Source: JBCBGF01 sp039820585 (lineage in GTDB: Bacteria; Pseudomonadota; Alphaproteobacteria; Rhodobacterales; Rhodobacteraceae). From it: a stretch of DNA of 64,000 nt. The DNA lies in NCBI GenBank assembly GCA_039820585.1, contig JBCBPV010000011.1, positions 9,390 to 73,389 of the forward strand, given 5' to 3'. Every line of letters starts with the position of its first letter. The first letter of the stretch is position 1. Of this stretch, positions 24,625 through 33,603 are shown piece after piece. Made by a program: the position numbers and the translations under genes. The notes under the pieces are model-generated. The model did no database searches. It was not told the DNA's origin and saw nothing but the letters and a program-made list of their open reading frames with translations.

Positions 24625-25107
24625 TCAGAACCCCATCGGCCAGGGGCGCAGGAAGATGCCCAGCACCTCTTGAACCAGATACCAGATGCTGCCCGCTGCG
24701 ATCAGCGCGATAGGGACCAGCACGGTGAACCGTCGCTCGCCCAGCGTGGCGGCGGCCAGCACCAGGAACAAAACGGTCGAGACCACGAAGCCGATGGGCC
24801 GCAGCGAGAAGGCATAAAGGATCATCAGGCAGATCAGCAGGATTGCTTGGCCGAGGTTGTAATCGGTCAACCGGCGATAGTTGATGTCCATGGCCGCAGG
24901 CTCTTTTTCGCTTTTCTCAAATCCGAAGAGGATGATCAGGGAACAGATCATTCCGAGGATCGCCAGCACCTTGGGGAAGGTCGAGGGCCAGATCGGGTTG
25001 CGCTGCATGAAGGGCGGCAGGCCCACATCCATCAGGAAAAATGCGGTGTAGCCGTAGACCCCGCAGATGACGAAAAAGATCAGTGCGATCCAGCGATCAA
25101 GCGCCAT
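24625..25107 (-). CDS. tctB: Tripartite tricarboxylate transporter, small permease TctB
   Basis: 160 residues with four hydrophobic segments (WIALIFFVICGVYGYTAFFL, VLAILGMICSLIILFGF, LGQAILLICLMILYAFSL and GFVVSTVLFLVLAAATLG, followed by a last helix). Length, membrane pattern and position between tctC and tctA identify it as TctB, the poorly conserved small membrane subunit. A strong hairpin separates it from tctC. Confidence 0.92.
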   Translation of the reverse strand: MALDRWIALIFFVICGVYGYTAFFLMDVGLPPFMQRNPIWPSTFPKVLAILGMICSLIILFGFEKSEKEPAAMDINYRRLTDYNLGQAILLICLMILYAFSLRPIGFVVSTVLFLVLAAATLGERRFTVLVPIALIAAGSIWYLVQEVLGIFLRPWPMGF

Positions 25108-25141
25108 GGCTGCCCTCTGTCGTCATCGTTGTTATTGAAAA

Positions 25142-25166
25142 GGCCCGGCGCGTTCTGCGCCGGGCC
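25142..25166 (-). terminator. Intercistronic terminator between tctC and tctB
   Basis: A perfect 10-bp stem (GGCCCGGCGC with GCGCCGGGCC, loop of 5), followed on the minus strand by TTTTCAATAA. It starts 11 bases past the tctC stop. A leaky terminator here would give more binding protein than permease, a common arrangement in binding-protein transporters. Confidence 0.75.
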
Positions 25167-25177
25167 ACAAGGCTTTT

Positions 25178-26164
25178 CTAAAGGAAGCCCAGTGTTTTCA
25201 TCAGATCACCGATCGTCTCTTCCTGCGCTTCCAGGAAGGCCCGGAACTCATCGCCGGAGTTGTGGATGTTGACCCAACCGTTGCGGGCGCGCACTTCTTC
25301 CCACTCGGGCGTGTCATACATCTTGGCGATGGCATCTTGATACATGGCCAGCTTGTCCTCGGGCAAACCCGGCGCTGCGAAGAATCCGCGCCAGTTGACG
25401 AACTCTACGTCAAGGCCCTGTTCCATCATGGTGGGCGCATCGGGCATTGCATCCACCCGCTCGGGCGCAGTGATCCCGATGATCTTGACTTCGCCGGCCT
25501 TGGCCAGTTCCACCGCTTCCGAGAACCCGGTGGACAGCGCGGCGATTTCACCCGACAGAAGGCCAGCCATGGCCTTGCCACCCGCGTCATAGGCTACATA
25601 TTTCACTGCCACCGGGTCTTCACCGGCCGCTTCCATGGCCATCGCTGCGACCAGGTGGTCCATGCCACCGGGCACGGAGCCGCCGCCAACGGCGACATTC
25701 GAGGGATCCGCGCGATAAGCGGCCAAGAAGTCGTCCATCGTGTTGATTTCGCTGTCTTTGCCAACAACGAGCGCGGCATAGTCGCCGATTGTGCCAGCGA
25801 CCAGGGTCAGGTCACGGAAGCTTTGCGGGAACACACCCGTCAGCGAGCGAATCACGATGGGGGTGGAGTTCACCATCAACGTGTTCTCAAGGCTTTCGGC
25901 GTTTTCGATCATATAGGCGATGGCCTTGCCGCCGCCGCCGCCCGACATGTTCTCGTACGTCGCCTGGCCCACTATGCCCGCATTGGTCAACGCTTCACCG
26001 GTGCCGCGTGCGGTACCGTCCCATCCGCCGCCAGCACCGCCGGGGATGATGAAGTGCAGGTCTTCGACCACCTGGTGGCCGTCTGCCAGCGCAGGCGCGC
26101 CCAGGCTGATCGTCGCGGCAGCCGCCGCAAGCATGACCCGACGGGTCAGTTCAAGATGTCTCAT
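25178..26164 (-). CDS. tctC: Tripartite tricarboxylate transporter binding protein TctC
   Basis: 328 residues from the ATG at 26164 (GGGAGG seven to ten bases upstream). Signal peptide MRHLELTRRVMLAAAAATIS ends near ALADG. The mature protein has the TTT binding-protein pattern: LHFIIPGGAGGGWDGTARGT (ligand loop 1), NMSGGGGGKAIAYM, VAVGGGSVPGGMDHLVAAMA and MPDAPTMMEQGLDVEFVNWR. It captures a carboxylate in the periplasm. First gene of tctCBA and divergent from the hydantoinase operon across 145 bp. Confidence 0.93.
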   Translation of the reverse strand: MRHLELTRRVMLAAAAATISLGAPALADGHQVVEDLHFIIPGGAGGGWDGTARGTGEALTNAGIVGQATYENMSGGGGGKAIAYMIENAESLENTLMVNSTPIVIRSLTGVFPQSFRDLTLVAGTIGDYAALVVGKDSEINTMDDFLAAYRADPSNVAVGGGSVPGGMDHLVAAMAMEAAGEDPVAVKYVAYDAGGKAMAGLLSGEIAALSTGFSEAVELAKAGEVKIIGITAPERVDAMPDAPTMMEQGLDVEFVNWRGFFAAPGLPEDKLAMYQDAIAKMYDTPEWEEVRARNGWVNIHNSGDEFRAFLEAQEETIGDLMKTLGFL

Positions 26165-26309
26165 GGATATCCTCCCATTAGCCGCCACCCGTTATCGGAT
26201 GGTCGTTACGGCACGCAGCCTAAGGCGGATTGCCGCGCAATGGCAAGTGGCCGTAATCGCCACAGGATTGGCGTTGCGCCCCGCGCCGCCCGCGCCCATC
26301 ATCGCGGGC

Positions 26310-27722
26310 ATGAGCACACCCTATGATCTGATCCTGCGCGGCGGCACGGCTTGGGGCGCCAGTGGCCCCATCGCGGGCGATATCGCCGTGCGCGGTGGCC
26401 GCATCGTCGCGATGGGTGAGATCGCCGGGGACGCCACGCGAGTGATCGATGCATCGGGGAAGCTGATCCTGCCGGGCGGGGTGGATGTGCATGCGCATAT
26501 CGAACAGCGTAGCGGCATGGGTGTGATGAACGCCGATACGTTTGAGACGGCCACACGCTCTGCGGCGCTAGGCGGGACCACGAGTGTGATCTCATTTGCC
26601 GCCCAAGCGAAAGGGCAGTCTCTAAGTGAGGCTGTGGCAGAGTATCAGGCGCGGGCCCGGCGCGGGGCGGCGATTGACCATGCGTTTCACATCATGGTCA
26701 CCGATCCCACCGTGCCCGGTTTTGCCGATGACTTGCGCGCATTGGTGGAGGCCGGGCACCGGTCGGTCAAGGTGTTCACCACCTATGACATCCGCCTTGA
26801 CGATGGTGAGATCCTTGATGTGATGTACATTTTGCGGGAGGTCGGCGCGCTACTATGCATCCATGCCGAAACCCACGCGATCATTGCCTCGGCCACCCGG
26901 CGACTGTTGGCCGAGGGCAAAACCGCGCCCCACCACCACGCCGCGTCCCACCCCCGCATGGCCGAGATCGAAGCGGTGGGTCGGATGATCCGGTTTGCTG
27001 AACTGACCGGCCAGCCGATCATGCTGTTCCACCTGTCCACGCCAGAGGCTGCCGATGCGGTGCGCGGGGCCCGTAGGCGCGGCATCCCTGTGTGGGCCGA
27101 GACGTGCCCGCATTACCTGTTGATGGCGGAAGAGGTACTGCACCAAGACGGTGCCGCCAAATGGATGTGTTCACCCCCGCAACGCAGTACTGCGGATTGC
27201 GCCCACCTGTGGGAGGCGATTGGGCGGGATGATATCCAACTGATCTCCTCCGACCACGCGCCCTATCGTGCGGATGCAACCGGCAAGTTCGTGAACGGCA
27301 CGGACGTGCCCTTCACCAAGATTGCCAACGGCATGCCGGGGCTCGAGACACGGTTGCCGCTGATCTTCGATGCAGTGGTCAGCCGGGGCCGCGGGACGGT
27401 GGCGGACTTCGTGCGTCTGACGGCAAAGGCCCCGGCGCGGCTTTATGGTCTGGCGGGCAAAGGCGATCTGCGCCCGGGCTGCGACGCCGATCTGCTGGTG
27501 TGGGACCCGGCGCGTCAGGTGACCTATGGCGACGACGATCTGCATGACAACGTGGGCTACAACCCCTGGACCGGCCACACCGTGACAGGCTGGCCCGAGA
27601 CCGTGATCCTGCGGGGTGAGGTCATCGCCGAAGACGGTGCCTTCCACGGACAGCCCGGCCAGGGCAACTGGATCAAACGCCCGGCAGATGCCGGCGCCTG
27701 GGCAAAGGAGGCCACCCGATGA
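26310..27722 (+). CDS. Hydantoinase / dihydropyrimidinase-type amidohydrolase
   Basis: 470 residues. A TIM-barrel cyclic-amide hydrolase with a binuclear metal centre: H61 and H63 (VDVHAHIEQ), carbamylated K154 (RSVKVFTTYD), H185 (LCIHAET), H241 (LFHLST) and D315 (SSDHAPY) are all present. It opens cyclic ureides such as hydantoins or dihydropyrimidines to N-carbamoyl amino acids. The ATG at 26310 was chosen because the protein then begins with the typical DLILRGG strand; the ribosome site is weak. First gene of a tightly overlapped operon with a VOC protein and hydantoin racemase, which favours a hydantoin-like substrate. Confidence 0.92.
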   Translation: MSTPYDLILRGGTAWGASGPIAGDIAVRGGRIVAMGEIAGDATRVIDASGKLILPGGVDVHAHIEQRSGMGVMNADTFETATRSAALGGTTSVISFAAQAKGQSLSEAVAEYQARARRGAAIDHAFHIMVTDPTVPGFADDLRALVEAGHRSVKVFTTYDIRLDDGEILDVMYILREVGALLCIHAETHAIIASATRRLLAEGKTAPHHHAASHPRMAEIEAVGRMIRFAELTGQPIMLFHLSTPEAADAVRGARRRGIPVWAETCPHYLLMAEEVLHQDGAAKWMCSPPQRSTADCAHLWEAIGRDDIQLISSDHAPYRADATGKFVNGTDVPFTKIANGMPGLETRLPLIFDAVVSRGRGTVADFVRLTAKAPARLYGLAGKGDLRPGCDADLLVWDPARQVTYGDDDLHDNVGYNPWTGHTVTGWPETVILRGEVIAEDGAFHGQPGQGNWIKRPADAGAWAKEATR

Positions 27723-28111
27723 CATCGCGCCCCGATGGCGACGTCGAACTGACGATTACCTTCCTTTATTATCGCGATCTTGCGGCGGCAGAGGCGTTTT
27801 ACCGCGATGTGATGGGCTTTTCGCTCGCCATCGACCAGGGTTGGGCCAAGATCATGGCGATTGGCGGCGCAGCCCATGTGGGGTTGGTGGATGAAACACA
27901 CGGCATGCACAATTCCGAACCGGTGAAGCCTGTGCAGTTGTGCATCCGGGTGCCCGACGTGGATGGGTGGTACACCTATGTGCGGGAGGTCGGGGTGGCA
28001 AACCTGAGCGAAGTGTTCGTCAATGACGAGATTGGGATCCGCGCGTTTGTGTTCGATGATCCCGAGGGCTACCAGATTGAAGTGCAAACCGCGACGCGAC
28101 CCGGGGCATGA
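27719..28111 (+). CDS. VOC-family (glyoxalase fold) protein
   Basis: 130 residues forming one vicinal-oxygen-chelate unit: FLYYRDLAAAEAFYRDVMGF at the start, KPVQLCIRVPDVDGWYTYVR in the middle and FDDPEGYQIEVQTA at the end, with the terminal Glu a usual metal ligand. Such enzymes catalyse isomerisation, epimerisation or ring cleavage. It overlaps the hydantoinase gene by ATGA and the racemase gene by ATGA, so it is probably a step in the same pathway; the reaction is unknown. Confidence 0.85.
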   Translation: MTSRPDGDVELTITFLYYRDLAAAEAFYRDVMGFSLAIDQGWAKIMAIGGAAHVGLVDETHGMHNSEPVKPVQLCIRVPDVDGWYTYVREVGVANLSEVFVNDEIGIRAFVFDDPEGYQIEVQTATRPGA

Positions 28112-28773
28112 CCGAACCTGCACTGATCGTGATCAATCCCAATTCCTCCCAGACGGTGACGGCGGGGATTGACGCGGCGGTTGACCCGCTGCGCGCGCTT
28201 GGCATGCCGATCCGGTGCATGACGCTTGCGGAAGGTCCACCGGGGATCGAGACACAGGCCCAGGCCGACCGCGTGATCGCCCCGCTTCTGGACAGGGCAG
28301 CGGCTTTGGAGGCAAAGGCCCTTGGCTTTGTCATCGCGTGTTTCGGCGACCCGGGCGTTTGGGCGCTGCGCGGGGAGACCGCGCTGCCGGTCCTCGGTAT
28401 CCAAGAGGCGGCGGTTGGCACTGCGCTAACCATGGTGCAGCGCTTCGGCGTGATCTCGATTCTGCCCGCCTCGGTCCCCCGGCATTATCGCAGCTTTGCG
28501 GCTATGGGCGTGCTGGATCGCCTCGCCGGTGATCGGGCGCTGGGACGAGGCGTGGCAGAGCTGTCCGATGAGGCGGCCACGATGGCGGCGCTGACCGAAA
28601 CAGGCGCAGCGTTGCGCGACATCGATGGGGCCGAGGCGCTGATCCTTGGCTGTGCGGGCATGGCGGGTTATCGCGCACCGTTGGAAGCGGCCTTGAGCGT
28701 GCCGGTGATCGAGCCGTGCCAGGCGGCTGCGGCAATGGCTATCGGGCGGATCGCGCTGGCACGCGCGTCATGA
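28108..28773 (+). CDS. Hydantoin racemase / Asp-Glu racemase family
   Basis: 221 residues. Cofactor-independent racemase with two active-site Cys: C78 (IACFGDPG) and C182 (LGCAGM), each acting as acid/base on one face of the substrate. INPNSSQTVTAGID and FGVISIL are family landmarks. With the hydantoinase it would interconvert 5-substituted hydantoin enantiomers so that both can be hydrolysed. Overlaps both neighbours by ATGA. Confidence 0.9.
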   Translation: MTEPALIVINPNSSQTVTAGIDAAVDPLRALGMPIRCMTLAEGPPGIETQAQADRVIAPLLDRAAALEAKALGFVIACFGDPGVWALRGETALPVLGIQEAAVGTALTMVQRFGVISILPASVPRHYRSFAAMGVLDRLAGDRALGRGVAELSDEAATMAALTETGAALRDIDGAEALILGCAGMAGYRAPLEAALSVPVIEPCQAAAAMAIGRIALARAS

Positions 28774-29519
28774 ACGGCGGCCCGCCTTTGGACCTGTGGG
28801 GCGTGGATGGCACGCTGCAGCCGCTGCGCGGTAGTCATCGCAACCGCGTGTTCCGGTTGGTTGGGGGTGGTCGGGATCTGGTGTTCAAGTCCACCCGCCG
28901 CAGCGAGGCGGCGATGGCCTGGCTGCCGCCTGTACTTGCCTGGGCGCAGCGCTCCGGTTTCACGGTTCCCGACCTGGTGCCAAGCCAGAACAGGCGCTTT
29001 GTCGAGGATGGCTGGACCTGCGAGACCTACCTCGAAGGTTCGCGCTTGAGCGCGCCGCTCACCCTTATCAATCCGATGATCAGCACCTTTCACAGCGCCA
29101 CGACGCGCATCGCCCAGCGCCCCGGGTTTTCGGAGACGCGCGCGCTTTCTGGTGGGGACGCGAGTGGTGACATCCAAATGGACCTGATGCCGCATGCGGT
29201 GGCGGAAGCGCTTCTACCTGAATGGACCGCCCTACGCGACCTGCCCCACAGCGTCGTCCATGGCGACCTGACACGCGCCAACCTGATCGCACTCCCCGGC
29301 GGCGGCGTGGGCCTTGTCGATTGGGACGAGGCGCGCGTCGATGCCACAGTCTTCGACACAAGCCAGACTGAAGCCGTCCCGATCCCTGTAAAAGTCGAGC
29401 GCGCCCTCACGGCTTGGGAATGCGCCGCCTGCTGGAAGATCGAGCCCGCGCGCGCCCGCGATCTCGCCACCACATTTATCCCGGCCCACACCGGCGAAGG
29501 AGCCCCCAATGCTCACTGA
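28770..29519 (+). CDS. Aminoglycoside-phosphotransferase-family small-molecule kinase
   Basis: 249 residues. Kinase-like fold: the catalytic loop is HGDLTRANLIAL and the metal-binding Asp is in GLVDWDEA; RVFRLVGGGRDLVFKSTRRS supplies the nucleotide-loop Lys. Members phosphorylate hydroxyls of many small molecules (homoserine, choline, methylthioribose), so antibiotic resistance should not be assumed. It starts within the racemase stop (ATGA) and overlaps the aldolase gene by 11 bases. Confidence 0.85.
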   Translation: MNGGPPLDLWGVDGTLQPLRGSHRNRVFRLVGGGRDLVFKSTRRSEAAMAWLPPVLAWAQRSGFTVPDLVPSQNRRFVEDGWTCETYLEGSRLSAPLTLINPMISTFHSATTRIAQRPGFSETRALSGGDASGDIQMDLMPHAVAEALLPEWTALRDLPHSVVHGDLTRANLIALPGGGVGLVDWDEARVDATVFDTSQTEAVPIPVKVERALTAWECAACWKIEPARARDLATTFIPAHTGEGAPNAH

Positions 29520-30423
29520 AACCGCCCGCGGCGTGTTCACCATCGCCGTCACCCCGTTCCTGCCCGACGGAGCTTTGGATGAGGCGAGCCTCGACCAGAT
29601 GGTAGATTTCTACCTCGAGAAGGGCGCCACCGGGCTGACGATCCTGGGCATGATGGGCGAAGCGGGCAAGCTGTCGGCTGAGGAAGCGCTCACAGTCGTC
29701 CGCCGCGTCGTGGCCCGCGCGCCAGTGCCGGTGGTCGTCGGCGTCTCCGCACCCGGCTTTGCCGCAATGCAGGCGCTATCGGCGGCGGCAATGGATGCGG
29801 GCGCAGCGGGTGTGATGGTGGCCCCGCCTGGCAGCCTGAAGACTGATGACCAGATCCTGGGCTACTACCACACAGTGGCGGAGATGCTGGGGGATACACC
29901 TTTTGTGTTGCAGGATTTTCCACTGGCCACCGGCGTTCAGATCGCACCCGAGGTGATCTTGCAAATCGTCGCGGACTGCCCGACCTGCGTGATGCTGAAA
30001 CACGAAGACTGGCCGGGACTGGACAAGATCACCGCCCTGCGCGCGGCCTCGGCAGCGGGCAGTCGGCGGATCTCGATCCTGTGCGGGAATAGCGGGATGT
30101 ATCTGTTGGAAGAGATTTTGCGCGGGGCAGATGGCGCGATGACGGGCTTTGCGTTTCCCGAGATGATGGCAGACGTGATTGCAGCGTTTGAGGCGGGTGA
30201 TGAACCCCGCGCGCGCGATCTGTTTGATGCCTACCTGCCGCTGGTACGGTATGAAAGCCAGCCGGGTATGGGCCTCGCAATCCGCAAGTACACTCTGGCC
30301 AAGCGTGGCGCGATTGCCCACCCAACCGCGCGCAAGCCGGGGAGTGCCTTGAGCGCGGCTGCCGTGGCAGAGGTTGAGACGCTGATCGAGCGGCAAGAGG
30401 CCCGGTTGGCTACCCTTGGGTAG
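29509..30423 (+). CDS. DHDPS/NAL-family aldolase or dehydratase, non-DapA
   Basis: 304 residues, TIM barrel. The Schiff-base Lys is K164 (VMLKHEDWPG) and the carboxylate loop is GMMGEAGKLSAEE. The YNxP tyrosine used by DapA and N-acetylneuraminate lyase is replaced: the region reads VLQDFPLATG (Q135 at the Tyr position). It therefore probably acts on a different 2-oxo acid, perhaps one produced by the upstream hydantoinase pathway. Last gene of the operon; a repeat of the AAATATCCCGGGG family follows. Confidence 0.85.
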   Translation: MLTETARGVFTIAVTPFLPDGALDEASLDQMVDFYLEKGATGLTILGMMGEAGKLSAEEALTVVRRVVARAPVPVVVGVSAPGFAAMQALSAAAMDAGAAGVMVAPPGSLKTDDQILGYYHTVAEMLGDTPFVLQDFPLATGVQIAPEVILQIVADCPTCVMLKHEDWPGLDKITALRAASAAGSRRISILCGNSGMYLLEEILRGADGAMTGFAFPEMMADVIAAFEAGDEPRARDLFDAYLPLVRYESQPGMGLAIRKYTLAKRGAIAHPTARKPGSALSAAAVAEVETLIERQEARLATLG

Positions 30424-30507
30424 TCTAGACAAAGGCTTGGTCGCCACCATTGTCGCGCTAATCACAAGCGCTCCGTAGGATACTTCTTGACGAAACAGAG
30501 CTATCTC

Positions 30508-30553
30508 TTTGGTCCTTAAATATCCCGGGGAGCGCGAGGGGCTGGCCCCTCGC
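30508..30553 (-). repeat. 3'-end repeat element after the aldehyde dehydrogenase gene
   Basis: On the plus strand TTTGGTC, three bases, AAATATCCCGGGG, then a hairpin GCGAGGGGC-TG-GCCCCTCGC (30534-30553). Read on the minus strand it is a GC hairpin followed by GGGATATTT and GACCAAA, beginning 8 bases past the aldehyde dehydrogenase stop. Probable terminator-like element. Confidence 0.7.
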
Positions 30554-30560
30554 TGGCCCA

Positions 30561-32015
30561 TCAGCCGTGATAGGCGGCGACGGTTTTCAGGGATGATAAC
30601 CCGTAGAGGGCCTCAAACCCCTTTTCGCGCCCATGGCCCGATTTTCCGACGCCGCCGAAGGGCAATTCAGCCCCACCCCCTGCGCCGTAATTGTTGAGGA
30701 ACACCTGACCTGCCTGCAGGCGTTTGGCCAGCCGCATCTGGCGGGCACCGTCGCGCGACCAAACCGATGCGACGAGGCCGTAGTCGGTGCCGTTGGCGAT
30801 GGCGACGGCGTCCTCTTCGGTGTCGAACGGGATCACGACCTGAACGGGGCCGAAGATCTCTTCGCGCGCGAGGCGGTGGTCGCGGGGGACGCCGGCCAGC
30901 AAGTGCGGTGCAACGTAGTGGCCACTGGCCGGTGCGTTGCCGTTGATTTGGCCAGTGGCGGCGGTGTCGAGGTCCGCCGCGAGGTCGAGGTAGCCTGACA
31001 CGACTTCTTTCTGGCGGGCCGAGATGAGGGGGCCCACGTCGAGGTCGAGGGTGGCGGGGCCGACGCGGAGATCGGCGTAGCGCGCGGCCATGCGAGCGGT
31101 CACTTCATCGGCGATGGACCGGTGCACGAGGATGCGGGAGGAGGCAGAGCAGGTTTGGCCCGCGTTCTGGATCCCGGCGTTCACGAGGAATGGCAACGCG
31201 GCGTCGAGATCGGCATCCTCGAACACGACTTGTGGGGATTTGCCGCCAAGCTCAAGCGTGACCGGCACGACGTTTCGCGCCGCCGCGGCCTGCACCAGGC
31301 TGCCGACGCCGACCGATCCGGTGAAAGAGATGTGATTGATGCCGGGGTGACCGGCCAAAGCCGCGCCCGCCTCTTCGCCCAAGCCCGGAACGACGTTTAG
31401 GGCGCCCTTCGGCAGGCCAGATTCTTCGGCCAGGCGCGCGAAGGCCAGCGCGGTGAGACAGGCCTCTTCGGCGGGTTTGAGAACGCAGGCGTTGCCCATG
31501 GCGAGCGCCGCGCCGACAGACCGGCCGATGATCTGCATGGGGTAGTTCCAGGGCACGATGTGGCCCGTCACTCCGTGGGGTTCGCGCAAGGTATAAACCG
31601 TGTAGCCGTCGAGATAGGGGATGGTGTCGCCCATCACCTTGTCGGCAGCGCCCCCGTAGAACTCGCAATAGCGGGCGAGCGCCAGGGCATCGGCCATGGC
31701 TTGTTTGAGCGGTTTTCCCACGTCGGTGGCTTCCAGGTGGGCGAGGTCTTCGGCGCGTTCAGCCACCATCTGGCCGATCCGGGTCAGCACCCTGCCCCGC
31801 TCTGCCGCCGTTGCCCGACCCCACTCGCCACTCAGTGCCGCGCGCGCCGCAGCGACGGCGGCGTCGATATCGACGGCTTGCCCGCCCGCTATCTCACCAA
31901 TGCCTTGCCCGGTCGAGGGGTCTTCGAGCGCCAGCCGCCCGCCGCCCTCGGGCGCGCGCCAGCGGCCATCCACGTAGATTTGTGCGGGGTCAAACCACAG
32001 CCGGTCCAGAGACAT
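30561..32015 (-). CDS. NAD(P)-dependent aldehyde dehydrogenase
   Basis: 484 residues from the ATG at 32015 (GGGAGGAA upstream). Catalytic Cys is in NAGQTCSASSRILVH, the general-base Glu in VTLELGGKSPQVVF, and the Rossmann loop in HISFTGSVGVGS. Oxidises an aldehyde to the acid; the sequence resembles betaine-aldehyde or gamma-aminobutyraldehyde dehydrogenases. Its start overlaps the 3' end of the ABC ATPase gene by 26 bases, so it belongs to the dipeptide-type transporter operon and may act on the imported compound or its product. Confidence 0.92.
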   Translation of the reverse strand: MSLDRLWFDPAQIYVDGRWRAPEGGGRLALEDPSTGQGIGEIAGGQAVDIDAAVAAARAALSGEWGRATAAERGRVLTRIGQMVAERAEDLAHLEATDVGKPLKQAMADALALARYCEFYGGAADKVMGDTIPYLDGYTVYTLREPHGVTGHIVPWNYPMQIIGRSVGAALAMGNACVLKPAEEACLTALAFARLAEESGLPKGALNVVPGLGEEAGAALAGHPGINHISFTGSVGVGSLVQAAAARNVVPVTLELGGKSPQVVFEDADLDAALPFLVNAGIQNAGQTCSASSRILVHRSIADEVTARMAARYADLRVGPATLDLDVGPLISARQKEVVSGYLDLAADLDTAATGQINGNAPASGHYVAPHLLAGVPRDHRLAREEIFGPVQVVIPFDTEEDAVAIANGTDYGLVASVWSRDGARQMRLAKRLQAGQVFLNNYGAGGGAELPFGGVGKSGHGREKGFEALYGLSSLKTVAAYHG

Positions 32016-33603
32016 CCATTCCTCCCTCATGCCAATCCACCGGGATCCGCGGCGTGGCCGCGATCAGCTCCCGCGTATAGGGGTGTTTAGGGGCGGTGAA
32101 TACCCGGTCGGTCGCGCCCTCTTCCACGATCTGACCCGCTTTCATCACCAGAACCCGGTCGGTGATCGCGCGCACCACGCCCAGGTCGTGGCTGATGAAC
32201 AGATAGGCCATGCCGTACTCCGCCTGAAGATCGGCAAGAAGATCGAGGATCTGCGCACGGACACGGACATCGAGGGCCGATACCGCCTCATCCAGCACAA
32301 TCAGGTCGGGGCGAGTGATCAGGGCACGGGCGATGGCAATGCGCTGGCGCTGGCCGCCAGAGAATTCGTGGATGTACTTGTCCTTGTCCGCAGGCGTCAG
32401 GCCCACGCTGGTAAGCGCTTCGTCGATGCGTGTACGATGGTCGGAAACCTCACGCATGAGGTGGAAAGGTTCCGATACCAGCCGGTCCACCCGGTGGCGC
32501 GGGTTGAAGGACCCGAACGGGTCCTGGAACACCACCTGCATCCGGCGGCGGATCTCGTCAGGCACGTGGGGGGCGGTGACCAGCTGGTCGCCGATCTGGA
32601 TGCTACCGCCTTGCAAGGGCTCCAACCCCAGGACCGCGCGGGAAAGCGTGGACTTGCCGCACCCGGATTCGCCCACGAGACCCACGCTCTCAGCCGCGCG
32701 GATCGTGAGCGAGACGTGATCGACGGCGCGTAGTTTCGGCGCCGGAGCGAAGAGCGTGGTCTTGGGTAGGGTGTAGTCGCGCACCGCCTCGGTCACGTGC
32801 AGCACAGTTGTGTCGCCAGCAGTCACGCGGCGCGTTGGCTGGTGCTCGGACGCGGCGAAAAGGGCGCGGGTGTAGGCGTGGGACCGGCGGCGAAAGAGCG
32901 TTTCGGTCTGCGCGGCTTCGACGATTCGGCCCTCTTGCATGACCGCCACATGGTTGGCGACGTCGGAGACCACGGCGAGGTCATGGGTGATCAGCATCAG
33001 CGCCATGTTTTTTTCGCGCACAAGCCCTTGCAACAGGTCGAGAATCTGCGCCTGCGTGGTGACGTCGAGCGCGGTTGTCGGCTCATCGGCGACCAACAAC
33101 TTCGGGCGCAGCGCCACGGCCATTGCGATGCAGACACGCTGGCGCTGGCCGCCCGACAGCTCATGCGGGTAGCGGCCCAGCGGGAAGCGGTCCGCGGTCA
33201 GACCCACCCGGTCTAGCCGGGCGCGGGCCGCGTCCAACGCTTCCGCGCGCGTCGCGGCGCCGTGGATGATCAGCGTCTCGGCCACCTGATCGCCGATGGT
33301 CTGCACCGGGTTCAGCGCGGTCATCGGTTCCTGGAAGATCATCCCGATCTCATTCCCGCGAACGGCGCACATCTCACGCTCGGGCAGATGCAACAGATCG
33401 CGCCCGCCCATCTCGATCCGGCCTGTGGCCTCTGCGCCTGAAGGCAGGAGTAGTATGGTGGAAAGCGCGGTCAGCGACTTGCCCGATCCGCTTTCGCCCA
33501 CAAGGCCAAAGACCTCACCCTCTTCGACATCAAACGACACGTCCCGAAGGATCGTCGTGCCGTGGATATCCAGCGACAGGTTCTGAACCGACAACAGGGT
33601 CAT
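31990..33603 (-). CDS. Dipeptide/oligopeptide ABC ATPase with two fused nucleotide-binding domains
   Basis: 537 residues, a DppD-DppF fusion (GsiA-like). First domain: GESGSGKS, LSGGQRQRVCIAMAVALRP, LLVADEPTTALD. Second domain from about residue 275: GESGCGKST, FSGGQRQRIAIARALITRP, LIVLDEAVSALD; in the latter the usual DEP reads DEA. Both keep His switch residues (LITHDLAVV, FISHDLGVV) and the C-terminal HPYT motif of peptide transporters. The ATG at 33603 overlaps the upstream permease stop by ATGA. Confidence 0.94.
   Translation of the reverse strand: MTLLSVQNLSLDIHGTTILRDVSFDVEEGEVFGLVGESGSGKSLTALSTILLLPSGAEATGRIEMGGRDLLHLPEREMCAVRGNEIGMIFQEPMTALNPVQTIGDQVAETLIIHGAATRAEALDAARARLDRVGLTADRFPLGRYPHELSGGQRQRVCIAMAVALRPKLLVADEPTTALDVTTQAQILDLLQGLVREKNMALMLITHDLAVVSDVANHVAVMQEGRIVEAAQTETLFRRRSHAYTRALFAASEHQPTRRVTAGDTTVLHVTEAVRDYTLPKTTLFAPAPKLRAVDHVSLTIRAAESVGLVGESGCGKSTLSRAVLGLEPLQGGSIQIGDQLVTAPHVPDEIRRRMQVVFQDPFGSFNPRHRVDRLVSEPFHLMREVSDHRTRIDEALTSVGLTPADKDKYIHEFSGGQRQRIAIARALITRPDLIVLDEAVSALDVRVRAQILDLLADLQAEYGMAYLFISHDLGVVRAITDRVLVMKAGQIVEEGATDRVFTAPKHPYTRELIAATPRIPVDWHEGGMDVSGPAVV

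Noticed and set aside
25920..26309. Upstream extension of the hydantoinase frame
   Set aside because: The extra 130 codons overlap tctC on the opposite strand; the protein proper begins with the DLILRGG strand at 26310.
28770..29519. Aminoglycoside resistance gene
   Set aside because: The APH fold is shared by many metabolic kinases, and the gene is translationally coupled to a catabolic operon; resistance is not supported.
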